64,000 bases of DNA from Sphingomonas jaspsi DSM 18422 (GTDB lineage: Bacteria > Pseudomonadota > Alphaproteobacteria > Sphingomonadales > Sphingomonadaceae). The first letter of the stretch is position 1. Each line of letters begins with the position of its first letter. The notes below the pieces were generated by a model that worked only from the letters and a program-made list of their open reading frames with translations, was not told the DNA's origin and did not search any database. This document shows positions 39,090-46,131 of the stretch, piece by piece. The stretch is taken from the NCBI RefSeq assembly GCF_000585415.1, contig NZ_KK073876.1, positions 803,810 through 867,809 of the forward strand, in the 5' to 3' direction. A program made the translations under genes and the position numbers.

Positions 39090-39498
39090 CCTGTCTCGCA
39101 GGCCGCCCTTGGCGCTCCGACGCTGATCAAACTGTCAATGACTGCTTTTCGCTGTCCTACATCCGCCCATTTGTGCGAGCGTCTGCTTCGGCTCTTTAAT
39201 CCCGTTGCATAATCTCCCACTGTCGCGGCGGACGTCGTCATGACCGTGAAAAGTGTGAAAAGTCGCGGTGTCCATGCTCGCCAGTCCCCCGGACAGGCTG
39301 CGCGAGGCCTTAAGTTCACGCAAACTGCCCAAAATGGCCGTTTTCGTGAGCCGATAGTGAAGTTAAGTACCGAGCTATGCGCGCGCATTAGGTCATTTGC
39401 CCTTGCCCGTGCTACAAGGTCGTATCGCGCCCTTATCCAGTAGGCATTGCGCGACTGAGAGACCGACTTGCGCTCCCGCTTACACGCCCGGAGCCCCA
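39090..39498. other. Noncoding stretch, no feature recognised
   Basis: 409 bases with base composition lower in GC than the surroundings. Short open frames exist on both strands but have no ribosome sites, family resemblance or normal codon use. The 3' end presumably carries the promoter and leader of the tiny-gene string starting at 39499. I see no clear tRNA, terminator or riboswitch. Confidence 0.6.
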
Positions 39499-39660
39499 AT
39501 GGACCTCAACTACATCTACGAACGCCACGCCGTGTCGCTGCGCAATGCGGAGCAGGCGGTCTGCGCGCCGTCGCGACTTGCTCATCATGAGCTGGCGGCA
39601 GGCTATGCCCGCCTCATCGCGCGGGCGAAAATCCATGGCACGCGGACGTGCCGCCCATGA
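39499..39660 (+). CDS. Tiny hypothetical protein, first of a three-gene overlapping string
   Basis: 53 residues beginning MDLNYIYERHAVSL, with AVCAPSRLAHHELAAGYARLI after it; helical and basic at the C-terminus. It looks like a small conserved protein of sphingomonads, function unknown. It starts at ATG 39499 (GGAGCCCCA upstream) and its stop overlaps the ATG of the next gene (ATGA), implying coupled translation. Confidence 0.6.
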   Translation: MDLNYIYERHAVSLRNAEQAVCAPSRLAHHELAAGYARLIARAKIHGTRTCRP

Positions 39661-39836
39661 CCCGCTGGATCACGCGCCGCGAAGCCGCCGAGGAATCGCG
39701 CGACCAGGCCCAGTCCTTCCGCGAACTCGCCAGCCGGGCCCGGACCGCCAGTGGCGCGACGGCCCTGGCGGCCGTTTCACGCTTCTTCGATGACGATGCG
39801 CGCCGGATCGATCCGGCCAGTGAGCGTCGCTCATGA
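39657..39836 (+). CDS. Tiny hypothetical protein, second of three
   Basis: 59 residues beginning MTRWITRREAAEESRDQ, strongly charged and helical, with no recognised domain. The start overlaps the previous stop and its stop overlaps the next start, both as ATGA. This uninterrupted coupling is the main evidence that it is a real gene. Confidence 0.55.
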   Translation: MTRWITRREAAEESRDQAQSFRELASRARTASGATALAAVSRFFDDDARRIDPASERRS

Positions 39837-40057
39837 GCCGGGTGCTGTTCTTGGCGATGGATGAAAGCGAGATCATCGCCCGCTGCAAGACGGAAGCCGT
39901 CGGCATCTCGACCATGGAAAGCCTGCCGGCCGGCGGCACGCGCCTGGTGTGCATGAGCATGAGCGGCGCGGACGCGCTGCGGTCCAAGCTCAAATCGAAA
40001 TTGATCAAGGGGGCAGTTTCGAGGGACAAGTTCCGTCCGCGAACACCGCTTTGGTGA
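39833..40057 (+). CDS. Small hypothetical protein, third of three
   Basis: 74 residues: MSRVLFLAMDESEIIARC, then VGISTMESLPAGGTRLVCMS and a basic C-terminus. The alternating hydrophobic start and GGTRLVCMS look like a small alpha/beta protein. The function is unknown; a sphingomonad-specific family is my guess. It ends directly in a strong stem-loop terminator. Confidence 0.6.
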   Translation: MSRVLFLAMDESEIIARCKTEAVGISTMESLPAGGTRLVCMSMSGADALRSKLKSKLIKGAVSRDKFRPRTPLW

Positions 40058-40081
40058 TCGGCGCTGGGGACAGCGCCGATC
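40056..40081. terminator. Bidirectional stem-loop between two tiny-gene operons
   Basis: GATCGGCGCT-GGGGAC-AGCGCCGATC is a perfect 10-bp stem with a 6-base loop. It starts at the last base pair of the third rightward tiny gene and ends ten bases before the stop of the last leftward tiny gene, so it separates two convergent operons. No U-run follows, so it may act as a Rho-assisted or mRNA-protecting terminator. Confidence 0.65.
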
Positions 40082-40090
40082 ATCATGATG

Positions 40091-40222
40091 TTATCCCAGC
40101 ACTTCCATCGCGGCGGCATAGGCCACCCGGTTGCGGATCATGGGGACGGTGCGCGACGGGGCGCGCACGGGGGTAAACTTGCGGGCGGTTCGTTCCGCCT
40201 TCTTGAAAATCGTCTTCATCAT
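40091..40222 (-). CDS. Tiny 43-residue basic protein downstream of cspA
   Basis: Reads MMKTIFKKAERTARKF and ends AAAMEVLG, followed by TAA. It is basic and helical, with no known family. The ATG overlaps the stop of the 67-residue gene before it (ATGA), with AGGAAG just upstream of the second Met. The tight coupling and clean Shine-Dalgarno support a real gene despite its size. Confidence 0.5.
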   Translation of the reverse strand: MMKTIFKKAERTARKFTPVRAPSRTVPMIRNRVAYAAAMEVLG

Positions 40223-40422
40223 TCTTCCTGCGGCTGGGCCGCCTTTTCACTTTCTCTTGCCAATCGTTTGGCTTCGGTTGCGGCGAGACGGTCGCCAAGG
40301 ACCGTCCACGCCTCTTCGGAACGGCGGCAACGCTCGCGCACATGCTCGAGCGTTGCAGCCTCTCCATCGCGCCGCGCGTCAGCCGCGCGGTCGCGATAGA
40401 ATTGGAGGGTGGTGTTGGCCAA
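40219..40422 (-). CDS. Small charged protein downstream of cspA
   Basis: 67 residues from the TTG at 40422, beginning LANTTLQFYRDRAADARRD and ending KAAQPQEE. It is highly charged and probably one or two long helices. The TTG start is chosen because it lies 8 bases after the cspA stop; a longer frame would overlap cspA by 37 bases. The function is unknown; its position in the cspA operon suggests co-expression on cold shock or growth restart. Confidence 0.55.
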   Translation of the reverse strand: MANTTLQFYRDRAADARRDGEAATLEHVRERCRRSEEAWTVLGDRLAATEAKRLARESEKAAQPQEE

Positions 40423-40430
40423 CCGCTGCC

Positions 40431-40652
40431 TTACTCGGCCGCGGTTTCGGCGGCCTTGAGGTTGCACGCGCTCATCTTGCCACGGCGATCTTCTTCGAGA
40501 TCGTAGGCGATGCGGTTGCCTTCCCGCAGCGTGCGCATCCCGGCCTTTTCGACCGCAGTGATATGCACGAACGCGTCCTGGCCGCCTTCATCGGGCGTGA
40601 TAAAACCAAAACCCTTGGTTTCGTTGAAAAATTTAACAGTGCCTGTGGTCAT
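40431..40652 (-). CDS. cspA: CspA-family cold shock protein
   Basis: 73 residues. RNA-binding motifs KGFGFI (13-18) and DAFVHI (26-31) are intact in a single cold-shock domain. It acts as an RNA chaperone/anti-terminator. It is the first gene of a leftward string of three (cspA, 67-aa, 43-aa). The leader is long, and a hairpin immediately before the ATG includes part of the ribosome-binding site, as often needed for temperature- or translation-controlled csp genes. Confidence 0.95.
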   Translation of the reverse strand: MTTGTVKFFNETKGFGFITPDEGGQDAFVHITAVEKAGMRTLREGNRIAYDLEEDRRGKMSACNLKAAETAAE

Positions 40653-41080
40653 GTTCGGTTCCTTCGATAGGGAACCGGACGTCGGCTCCCCTCAGCTAAG
40701 AGAGGCTAGGGAAGGAAGTGGAGCCGCAAAGCGCCGAAGACCATCAATTGCGACTGGTAGCGCGACTTATATAGTCCATCGGGCCCGAAATAGATAGGGC
40801 GGGACAGAAATGAGCGTTCGGAGATCGATATTCCGGATCGGCTGAAACGCTAAACATCATCTGGTAACGCCCCAGTAGAACGCCGGCCCATCGACATTTT
40901 CTGCTCTTCGCGCGGCGACTTCAACGGTTGTCCGACCACCGCAAATCGCTGGATTTGTTGAGTTGACGAAGAATTTCGGCGAGGCGACCCGGCTCAATGG
41001 CTGCGGCAGGAACGCCCGGTTGCGCAATTGGCCGGGATGGGCGATGGTCCGGCCAGCCACGACGCTGCCGACGTCGGGCT
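40653..41080. other. Divergent intergenic region between cspA and the TIR gene
   Basis: 428 bases. The left part is the cspA leader with the hairpin at 40656-40677. On the leftward strand TATATAAG (40766-40773) is a possible -10, giving a leader of about 110 bases, but no good -35 is seen. The right part leads to the TIR gene and shows an open frame without family resemblance. No RNA gene is visible. Confidence 0.5.
40656..40677 (-). promoter_or_regulatory. Hairpin overlapping the cspA ribosome-binding site
   Basis: In the mRNA the stem is CGGUUCC/GGAACCG with an 8-base loop, ending only three bases before the cspA AUG. The Shine-Dalgarno AAGGAA straddles the loop and the 3' arm, so pairing would hide it. 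This is a candidate cis-acting translational control element. Confidence 0.5.
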
Positions 41081-42841
41081 GTGGTGGGAGTATTGGGGCT
41101 GGCGAACATCTTCCTGAGCTATGCACGTGAAGACCGCGACGCGGCCGAAGGGCTAGCAGCGGCGATCGCCGCCGCGGGCCACGACGTGTGGTGGGATCGC
41201 CAGATCAACGCCGGAACCAGCTTTAGCGAGGAAATCGACCGCGCCCTCACCGAAAGCGAGGCGGTTGTCGTCCTTTGGTCGCCTGCCGCGATCGCCTCGA
41301 CCTGGGTACTCGATGAAGCTGCCGAAGGGCGCGATGCGGGCAAGCTGGTCCCGGTCACGCTCCGCAATTGCAAGCCGCCGCTCGGCTTCCGCCAGTTCCA
41401 GACCATCGACGTCACCGGCTGGACGGCGGGCAGCGCGCTGCCATCGGACCTTGCCGACGCCATCGTCCGCCTGTCGAAGCACAAGCCGCCCGCCGCCGCG
41501 CCCAAGGCCGCCGAGCGGAGCCGGATCGCGATCTGCGTCCTGCCCTTTCTCAACATGAGCGGCGACCCCGAACAGGAATATTTTTCCGACGGCATTTCCG
41601 AAGACATCATCACCGACCTGTCGAAGGTGTCCGCCCTGTCGGTCGTGGCTCGCAACACCGCCTTCACCTTCAAGGGCGAGTCGCTCGATGTGAAAGACGT
41701 CGCCCGGCAGCTGAATGTCAGCCACGTGCTTGAAGGAAGCGTTCGCAAGGCCGGCGGCCGAGTCCGCATTACCGCCCAGCTGATCGACGGCAAGGCCGGC
41801 GACCATTTGTGGGCCGACCGCTACGACCGCGACCTCGATGACATCTTCGCCATCCAGGACGAAATCAGCCAGGCGATCGTGGCGGCCCTGAAGCTTAAGC
41901 TGCTGCCCAAGGAAAAGTCCGCGATCACCCAGCGCGGCACCAACAATGTGGAGGCTTACAACCTCTACCTGATGGCCCATCAATATTGGATCCAGGGGAA
42001 TTGGGGCGACATCCGCCAGCTCGAGTTGGTGGTGAAACTGTGCCAGCGCTCGGCCGATTTGGACGCCCGCTATGCTCGACCGCTGGGCCTGATGGCGATT
42101 GTCCAAAACATCCTGCACAATGCCTTCGACCATAGCGCCGACGACGGTTTTGCCGCGGCCGAGCGGGCCTTGGCGCTGGATCCGACGCTGGCCGAGGCGC
42201 ATTGCGTCGTCGCCCGCCGCAAGTTCGAAGAAGGCGACGTCGCTGGTGCCGAGGAAGCGATTACCCGCGCCTTGGCGCTCGATCCTGACAGCTGGGCGGT
42301 GCACAAGGAAGCCGCGCGGCTCGCCTATCACAAGGGCGACAATCCGACCGCGGCCCTCCACTTTGACCGCGCGGTCGAAATAGACCCCAAGGATTTCTAC
42401 ACCTGGGGAATGTTGGTCGGCCTCTATCCGGCGGTCGGCATGGAGGAAAAGCGCCAGCACGCCGCGAAAATGTCGGTAAGCGAATCCGAGCGCGCGCTGC
42501 AGCAGGATCCGACCAACGGCGCGGCGATCATCAGTGGCGTCGCCGGCCTCGCCGCGCTGGGCCAGCACGACCGCGCCCGCGAATGGATCGCCCGCGCGCA
42601 GGTGATGTGCCCGGATAACGACATCCTGCGCTACAACCTCGCGTGCTGCCTTGCGGACCTGAAGGATGTCGAAGGCGCGCTCGACATGCTCGAAACGGTC
42701 AAGAACCCGACTTCGTGGATCCTTTACGCGATCAATTCCGACCCCGACCTCGCGCCGCTACGCAGCAATCCGCGTTACAAGCCGATCGTCGAACGCCTGA
42801 CCGAAGGCGTCAGTCTCCCACCGGTCGCGCCCAAGCCCTAG
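41081..42841 (+). CDS. TIR domain protein with TolB-like domain and TPR repeats
   Basis: 586 residues from GTG 41081. TIR domain (about 7-135): NIFLSYAREDRDAAEGL, W37-W38-D39, SEEIDRAL and STWVLDE with Glu79 at the usual catalytic NADase position. A TolB/FlgO-like domain (about 145-280) includes VLPFLNMSGDPEQEYFSDGI and DLWADRYDRDL-like sequence, as found in adenylate-cyclase/TPR proteins. The last 290 residues are TPR repeats. No signal peptide. The TIR replaces the cyclase or winged-helix domain of relatives. The start is uncertain (GTG 41084 and TTG 41093 also possible). It could signal or consume NAD; not proven. Confidence 0.82.
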   Translation: MVGVLGLANIFLSYAREDRDAAEGLAAAIAAAGHDVWWDRQINAGTSFSEEIDRALTESEAVVVLWSPAAIASTWVLDEAAEGRDAGKLVPVTLRNCKPPLGFRQFQTIDVTGWTAGSALPSDLADAIVRLSKHKPPAAAPKAAERSRIAICVLPFLNMSGDPEQEYFSDGISEDIITDLSKVSALSVVARNTAFTFKGESLDVKDVARQLNVSHVLEGSVRKAGGRVRITAQLIDGKAGDHLWADRYDRDLDDIFAIQDEISQAIVAALKLKLLPKEKSAITQRGTNNVEAYNLYLMAHQYWIQGNWGDIRQLELVVKLCQRSADLDARYARPLGLMAIVQNILHNAFDHSADDGFAAAERALALDPTLAEAHCVVARRKFEEGDVAGAEEAITRALALDPDSWAVHKEAARLAYHKGDNPTAALHFDRAVEIDPKDFYTWGMLVGLYPAVGMEEKRQHAAKMSVSESERALQQDPTNGAAIISGVAGLAALGQHDRAREWIARAQVMCPDNDILRYNLACCLADLKDVEGALDMLETVKNPTSWILYAINSDPDLAPLRSNPRYKPIVERLTEGVSLPPVAPKP

Positions 42842-42865
42842 TGTCTACCGCCAGTCGATAGCGGC

Positions 42866-43537
42866 TTAGAAGTCGACCTTGTCGTAATGCTGCGGGGGGA
42901 CGATGACTTCCATCCGCTCGCCCAGCAAGGGGCGGAAGCAGGGACGGCTCTTCATCACCGCGTACCAGTCCTTGGTCTGCTTGTGCCCGCGCCAGTCGAG
43001 CGCGCCGAGATAATCGACCACGCTCAAATGCGCCGCCGCGGTGAAGTCGGCGAGGCTTAAGGACGGCCCCGCGATCCAGCGGCGGTGGTCGAGGAGATAG
43101 TCGAGATAGTCGAGGTGGCCGTTGGCGATCCGCATCGCCTCGCGCAGCACGCGTGTGTCGGGGCTTTCGCGGCTAACCAGGCGCTTCCTCATCCGCTCGT
43201 ACATCAGCGGCTCGACCACTTCGCGGAACAGCTTTTCGTCGAACCATTGGGTAAGGCGGCGGATTTCGGCGCGGGCGGGAGCATTGCCGTGGATCATCGG
43301 CACCTTGTCGACCGTCTCTTCGAAATATTCGACGATCGGCTGCGATCCGATCAGCGTGATGCCCGCGCTGGTGTCGACCAGCACCGGGGTTTCGCCCGCG
43401 GGGTTGAGGTCGATGAACTCGTCGCGGCGCTCCCACGGGTTTTCGCGCACCAGTTCATGCGCCACGCCCTTCTCGCCAAGGACGAGGCGGACTTTGCGGG
43501 AGAAAGGACAAAGCGGGAATTGGAACAGCTGCCACAT
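42866..43537 (-). CDS. fzlA: Glutathione S-transferase family protein, probably FzlA
   Basis: 223 residues. Thioredoxin-like N-terminal domain with PLC10PFSRKVR and the GST motif GSQPIVEYFEE (about 64-74), then an all-helical C-terminal domain. The end, TKDWYAVMKSRPCFRPLLGERM with a PPQHYDKVDF tail, matches what I recall of FzlA, the FtsZ-binding GST homologue essential for division in alphaproteobacteria. A plain GST or maleylacetoacetate isomerase is the alternative. It is monocistronic and convergent with the TIR gene. Confidence 0.75.
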   Translation of the reverse strand: MWQLFQFPLCPFSRKVRLVLGEKGVAHELVRENPWERRDEFIDLNPAGETPVLVDTSAGITLIGSQPIVEYFEETVDKVPMIHGNAPARAEIRRLTQWFDEKLFREVVEPLMYERMRKRLVSRESPDTRVLREAMRIANGHLDYLDYLLDHRRWIAGPSLSLADFTAAAHLSVVDYLGALDWRGHKQTKDWYAVMKSRPCFRPLLGERMEVIVPPQHYDKVDF

Positions 43538-43596
43538 GTTGGTCGCCAGCTTTAGCGACCACGAAGCTTACGTCCACCGCCCGCGCGGCAAATATT

Positions 43597-44016
43597 TCAG
43601 CGTTTGGGATAAGTTGGGTCGGGGATGTTCGACACCGCCCGGTCGATCTCGGCCTCGACGCCGTCCAGCGCCTTCATGATGCCGGGCAGGGCCTTGATCA
43701 TCGCCTGAGCGCCGGCCTGCATCATACGGCCCGATTGCGTAGCCTTTGCCTCGACCTGCCGTTCGGCGTCGGGGCCGCCGATGGCGTCGCGAACGCGGCG
43801 ATCGCGGTCGGCGGCAGTCGGCTCGCGCCCCTCGACGGCGGCCTCAACCTCGCCCACCGGCATGTCCATCAACGCCTTGGTCAGCGCGCCGGCCACCTTG
43901 CCCAGCTTGTCGGCCATGGCAGGGTCGCTCAGCTCGCGCGGCAACTCCGGCGCCGGGGCGGCGGTGGCAGGCAGGGCGATGAGGGCGAGGGGTAGGGCAA
44001 CAACAGCAGCGCGCAT
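43597..44016 (-). CDS. Small secreted protein of unknown function
   Basis: 139 residues. A signal peptide ends at ATAAPAP (about residue 20). The mature protein is helical with repeated Ala/Met/Lys faces (LPRELSDPAMADKLGKVAGALTKALM as start of the domain) and ends SNIPDPTYPKR. The start at 44016 is set by the signal peptide; the frame is open farther upstream. The family is not recognised. Confidence 0.7.
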   Translation of the reverse strand: MRAAVVALPLALIALPATAAPAPELPRELSDPAMADKLGKVAGALTKALMDMPVGEVEAAVEGREPTAADRDRRVRDAIGGPDAERQVEAKATQSGRMMQAGAQAMIKALPGIMKALDGVEAEIDRAVSNIPDPTYPKR

Positions 44017-44090
44017 GACGAAACTCCCGCGAATCGCGTGGCAGGTCAGCAGCTTATAGCGATCGGTACGCTTGCGGCAGGCTGAACGGC

Positions 44091-44891
44091 CTAGCGCATG
44101 CCCAGCCATACCAGCGCGGCCGCGCCGGCGATGATGCGATACCAGGCAAAGGGCGAGAAGCCGTAACGCTGGATGATCGCGACGAAGGCTTTGACGACCA
44201 CCACCGCGACCACGAAGCTGACCAGCGCGCCGAGCAGGATCAATTGGCCCATGCCCGGCGGCATGTCGTGGCCATGCTTGTACAGCTGCAGCGTCGTCGC
44301 GCCCGTAAGCGTCGGGACGGCAAGGAAGAAGCTGAACTCCGCCGCGGTCTTGCGGTCGACGCCCATGCCCATCGCGCCGAGGATGGTCGCGCCTGATCGG
44401 CTGACGCCCGGGATCATGGCAAGGCATTGGACCAGGCCGATGCCGATCGAATGCTTGAGGGTGACATTGGCGACCCCGCCCTTGTCGGTCGGCTTGGCCA
44501 GCTTCTCGACGATCAGGATGGCGACGCCGCCGATGATCAAGGCCCAGGCGACGATGGTCGCGCTGCCGAGCAGCGTTTCAAGATAGTCGCCGAACGCCAG
44601 CCCCAGCACCACGGCCGGGATGAAGGCGACGATGAGGTTGCGCACGAAGCGCCATGCACTGGGCTCCGCCTTGAACATGCCCTTCAACACGTCGAGGAAG
44701 GTGCGCCAGTAGAGCACGACGATGGCCAGGATCGCACCAGGCTGGATCGCGACGTTGAACAGCGCCCATTTGTCGGCATCGAACCCCATCAGCTCGGTCG
44801 CGAGGATCAGGTGCCCGGTCGAGCTGACGGGCAGATATTCGGTGACGCCCTCGACGATGCCGAGGATGATGACGAGCCAGAGGATGGGCAT
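44091..44891 (-). CDS. uppP: Undecaprenyl-diphosphatase UppP (BacA)
   Basis: 266 residues, eight membrane helices. Catalytic motifs EGVTEYLPVSSTGH (14-27) and PGVSRSGATI (about 160-169) are intact. It recycles the lipid carrier for peptidoglycan and O-antigen synthesis. It starts three bases after the stop of the NDUFA9-like gene, so the two probably share a transcript. Confidence 0.96.
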   Translation of the reverse strand: MPILWLVIILGIVEGVTEYLPVSSTGHLILATELMGFDADKWALFNVAIQPGAILAIVVLYWRTFLDVLKGMFKAEPSAWRFVRNLIVAFIPAVVLGLAFGDYLETLLGSATIVAWALIIGGVAILIVEKLAKPTDKGGVANVTLKHSIGIGLVQCLAMIPGVSRSGATILGAMGMGVDRKTAAEFSFFLAVPTLTGATTLQLYKHGHDMPPGMGQLILLGALVSFVVAVVVVKAFVAIIQRYGFSPFAWYRIIAGAAALVWLGMR

Positions 44892-44894
44892 GGC

Positions 44895-45836
44895 TTACGC
44901 GGTCGCGCGCGGAGCGAAGCGGCCGCCGGTGCGGAAGCGGCCGAGCCATTCGCCCGCAACCGATCCAAGCGCCGTCGGCGCGATGCCGAAGGCCTTGAGG
45001 TCGGTGCCGCCCTTGGCGACGACATTGTCCTTCTGCAGCATGATCCACTGGTCGCGGGTCAGCGGCGCGCCGGGCAGGAAGCCGAGGCTGGCCATGGCCG
45101 AACCGGCAAAGTCGGGCAGGTCGACGATCTGCGGCGACTGGCCCGACAGGTCGGCGATGGCGCCGACCAATGCACGCATGGTCATGACGTCGGGTCCGCC
45201 CAGTTCGTAGGTCTTGCCGCCATGCGTCTTGGGATCGAGCGCCGCGGCGGCGATCGCCTTGCCAAGGTCGGCGGCAAAGATCGGCTGGAACCGGCTATTC
45301 GGCGCGACCACCGGCAGCACCGGGAATCTGGCGAGGCCGGCGAAGCGATTGGTGAACTGGTCTTCCGGCCCGAACACCACGCTGGGGCGGATGATCGTCG
45401 CCTTGGAATAGGCTGCACGGACCGCTTCTTCGCCCATGCCCTTGGTTTTCCCGTAGCCGGATTCGCTGGCGGCATCGGCGCCGATGGCGCTGACATGGAC
45501 GAAGGCCGCGCCGTTGGCCTTGGCGGCCTCCGCGATGGTGCGCGGGCCGCCGACATGGATCGCCTCAAGGTCGCCCTTGAATACCCCGACCAGGTTGACG
45601 ACCGCATCGGCTCCTTCGACCGCCAGGGCGACCGTGGCCGGCTTGGTGACGTCGGCAGCGATGGTCTGGACCATGCCGACCCCGCCCAGCGGCTGCAGGA
45701 ACCAGGCCTTGCGCGGATCGCGTTCGGCAACGCGGATACGGGCACCGGCCTTCAGCAGCGCTTCGCAGACATAGCGGCCGACAAAGCCGCTGCCGCCGAA
45801 AACGGTGACGAGCGGTGGGATTCCGGGGTTGGCCAT
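44895..45836 (-). CDS. Complex I NDUFA9-like NAD(P)-binding protein
   Basis: 313 residues. Atypical short-chain dehydrogenase: the N-terminal VTVFGGSGFVGRYV (about 9-22) is the NAD(P)-binding turn, the active-site region reads HVSAIGADAASESGYGKTKG with a YxxxK (Y-G-K-T-K). Homologues are annotated as the NDUFA9 (39-kDa) subunit family of complex I or as NADH-ubiquinone-associated reductases, common in alphaproteobacteria. The ATG giving MANPGIPP is chosen; an upstream in-frame ATG adds 19 unconvincing residues. Confidence 0.85.
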   Translation of the reverse strand: MANPGIPPLVTVFGGSGFVGRYVCEALLKAGARIRVAERDPRKAWFLQPLGGVGMVQTIAADVTKPATVALAVEGADAVVNLVGVFKGDLEAIHVGGPRTIAEAAKANGAAFVHVSAIGADAASESGYGKTKGMGEEAVRAAYSKATIIRPSVVFGPEDQFTNRFAGLARFPVLPVVAPNSRFQPIFAADLGKAIAAAALDPKTHGGKTYELGGPDVMTMRALVGAIADLSGQSPQIVDLPDFAGSAMASLGFLPGAPLTRDQWIMLQKDNVVAKGGTDLKAFGIAPTALGSVAGEWLGRFRTGGRFAPRATA

Positions 45837-45983
45837 GGCGAACGCGAGTCCTCTTGAAAAACGAACGGAAAATGCGCTGCGTCCTTGGGCCAAGCGGCTT
45901 TTCTTCGCAAGGGGCGATGCGGCCTGTTGACAGACCCCCGCGCCGCCCCCTAGAGGCCGCCGCCTACCGAGCGATGCTCCTGT

Positions 45984-46070
45984 GCCCAGGTGGCGGAATT
46001 GGTAGACGCACCGTCTTCAGGTGGCGGCGCTGGAAACGGCGTGGAGGTTCGAGTCCTCTCCTGGGCACCA
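45984..46070 (+). tRNA. tRNA-Leu (CAG)
   Basis: 87 nt including encoded CCA. The acceptor GCCCAGG pairs with CCTGGGC. The D-loop reads GGAATTGGTAGA, the anticodon loop TTCAGGT gives CAG, the variable arm is long as in leucine tRNAs, and the T-loop is GGTTCGAGTCC. Confidence 0.97.
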
Positions 46071-46082
46071 TCATCACGCACA

Positions 46083-46101
46083 GGATTGCCGGGGGCAATC
46101 C
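46083..46101 (+). terminator. Hairpin after tRNA-Leu
   Basis: GGATTGCC-GGG-GGCAATCC, a perfect 8-bp stem, 12 bases after the tRNA. No clear T-run follows, so termination is likely but not certain; it also lies beyond the end of glpK and may serve both strands. Confidence 0.5.
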
Positions 46102-46131
46102 GAGCATGATGATCATTTCATGACCCCCAAT

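Noticed and set aside
39086..39499. 137-codon leftward frame after the 230-residue gene
   Set aside because: No ribosome site, atypical composition, and it overlaps the likely promoter region of the tiny-gene string.
40997..41080. Longer N-terminus for the TIR protein from ATG 40997
   Set aside because: The added 28 residues are Arg/Gly-rich and precede the first TIR strand without family resemblance; later GTG/TTG starts fit better.
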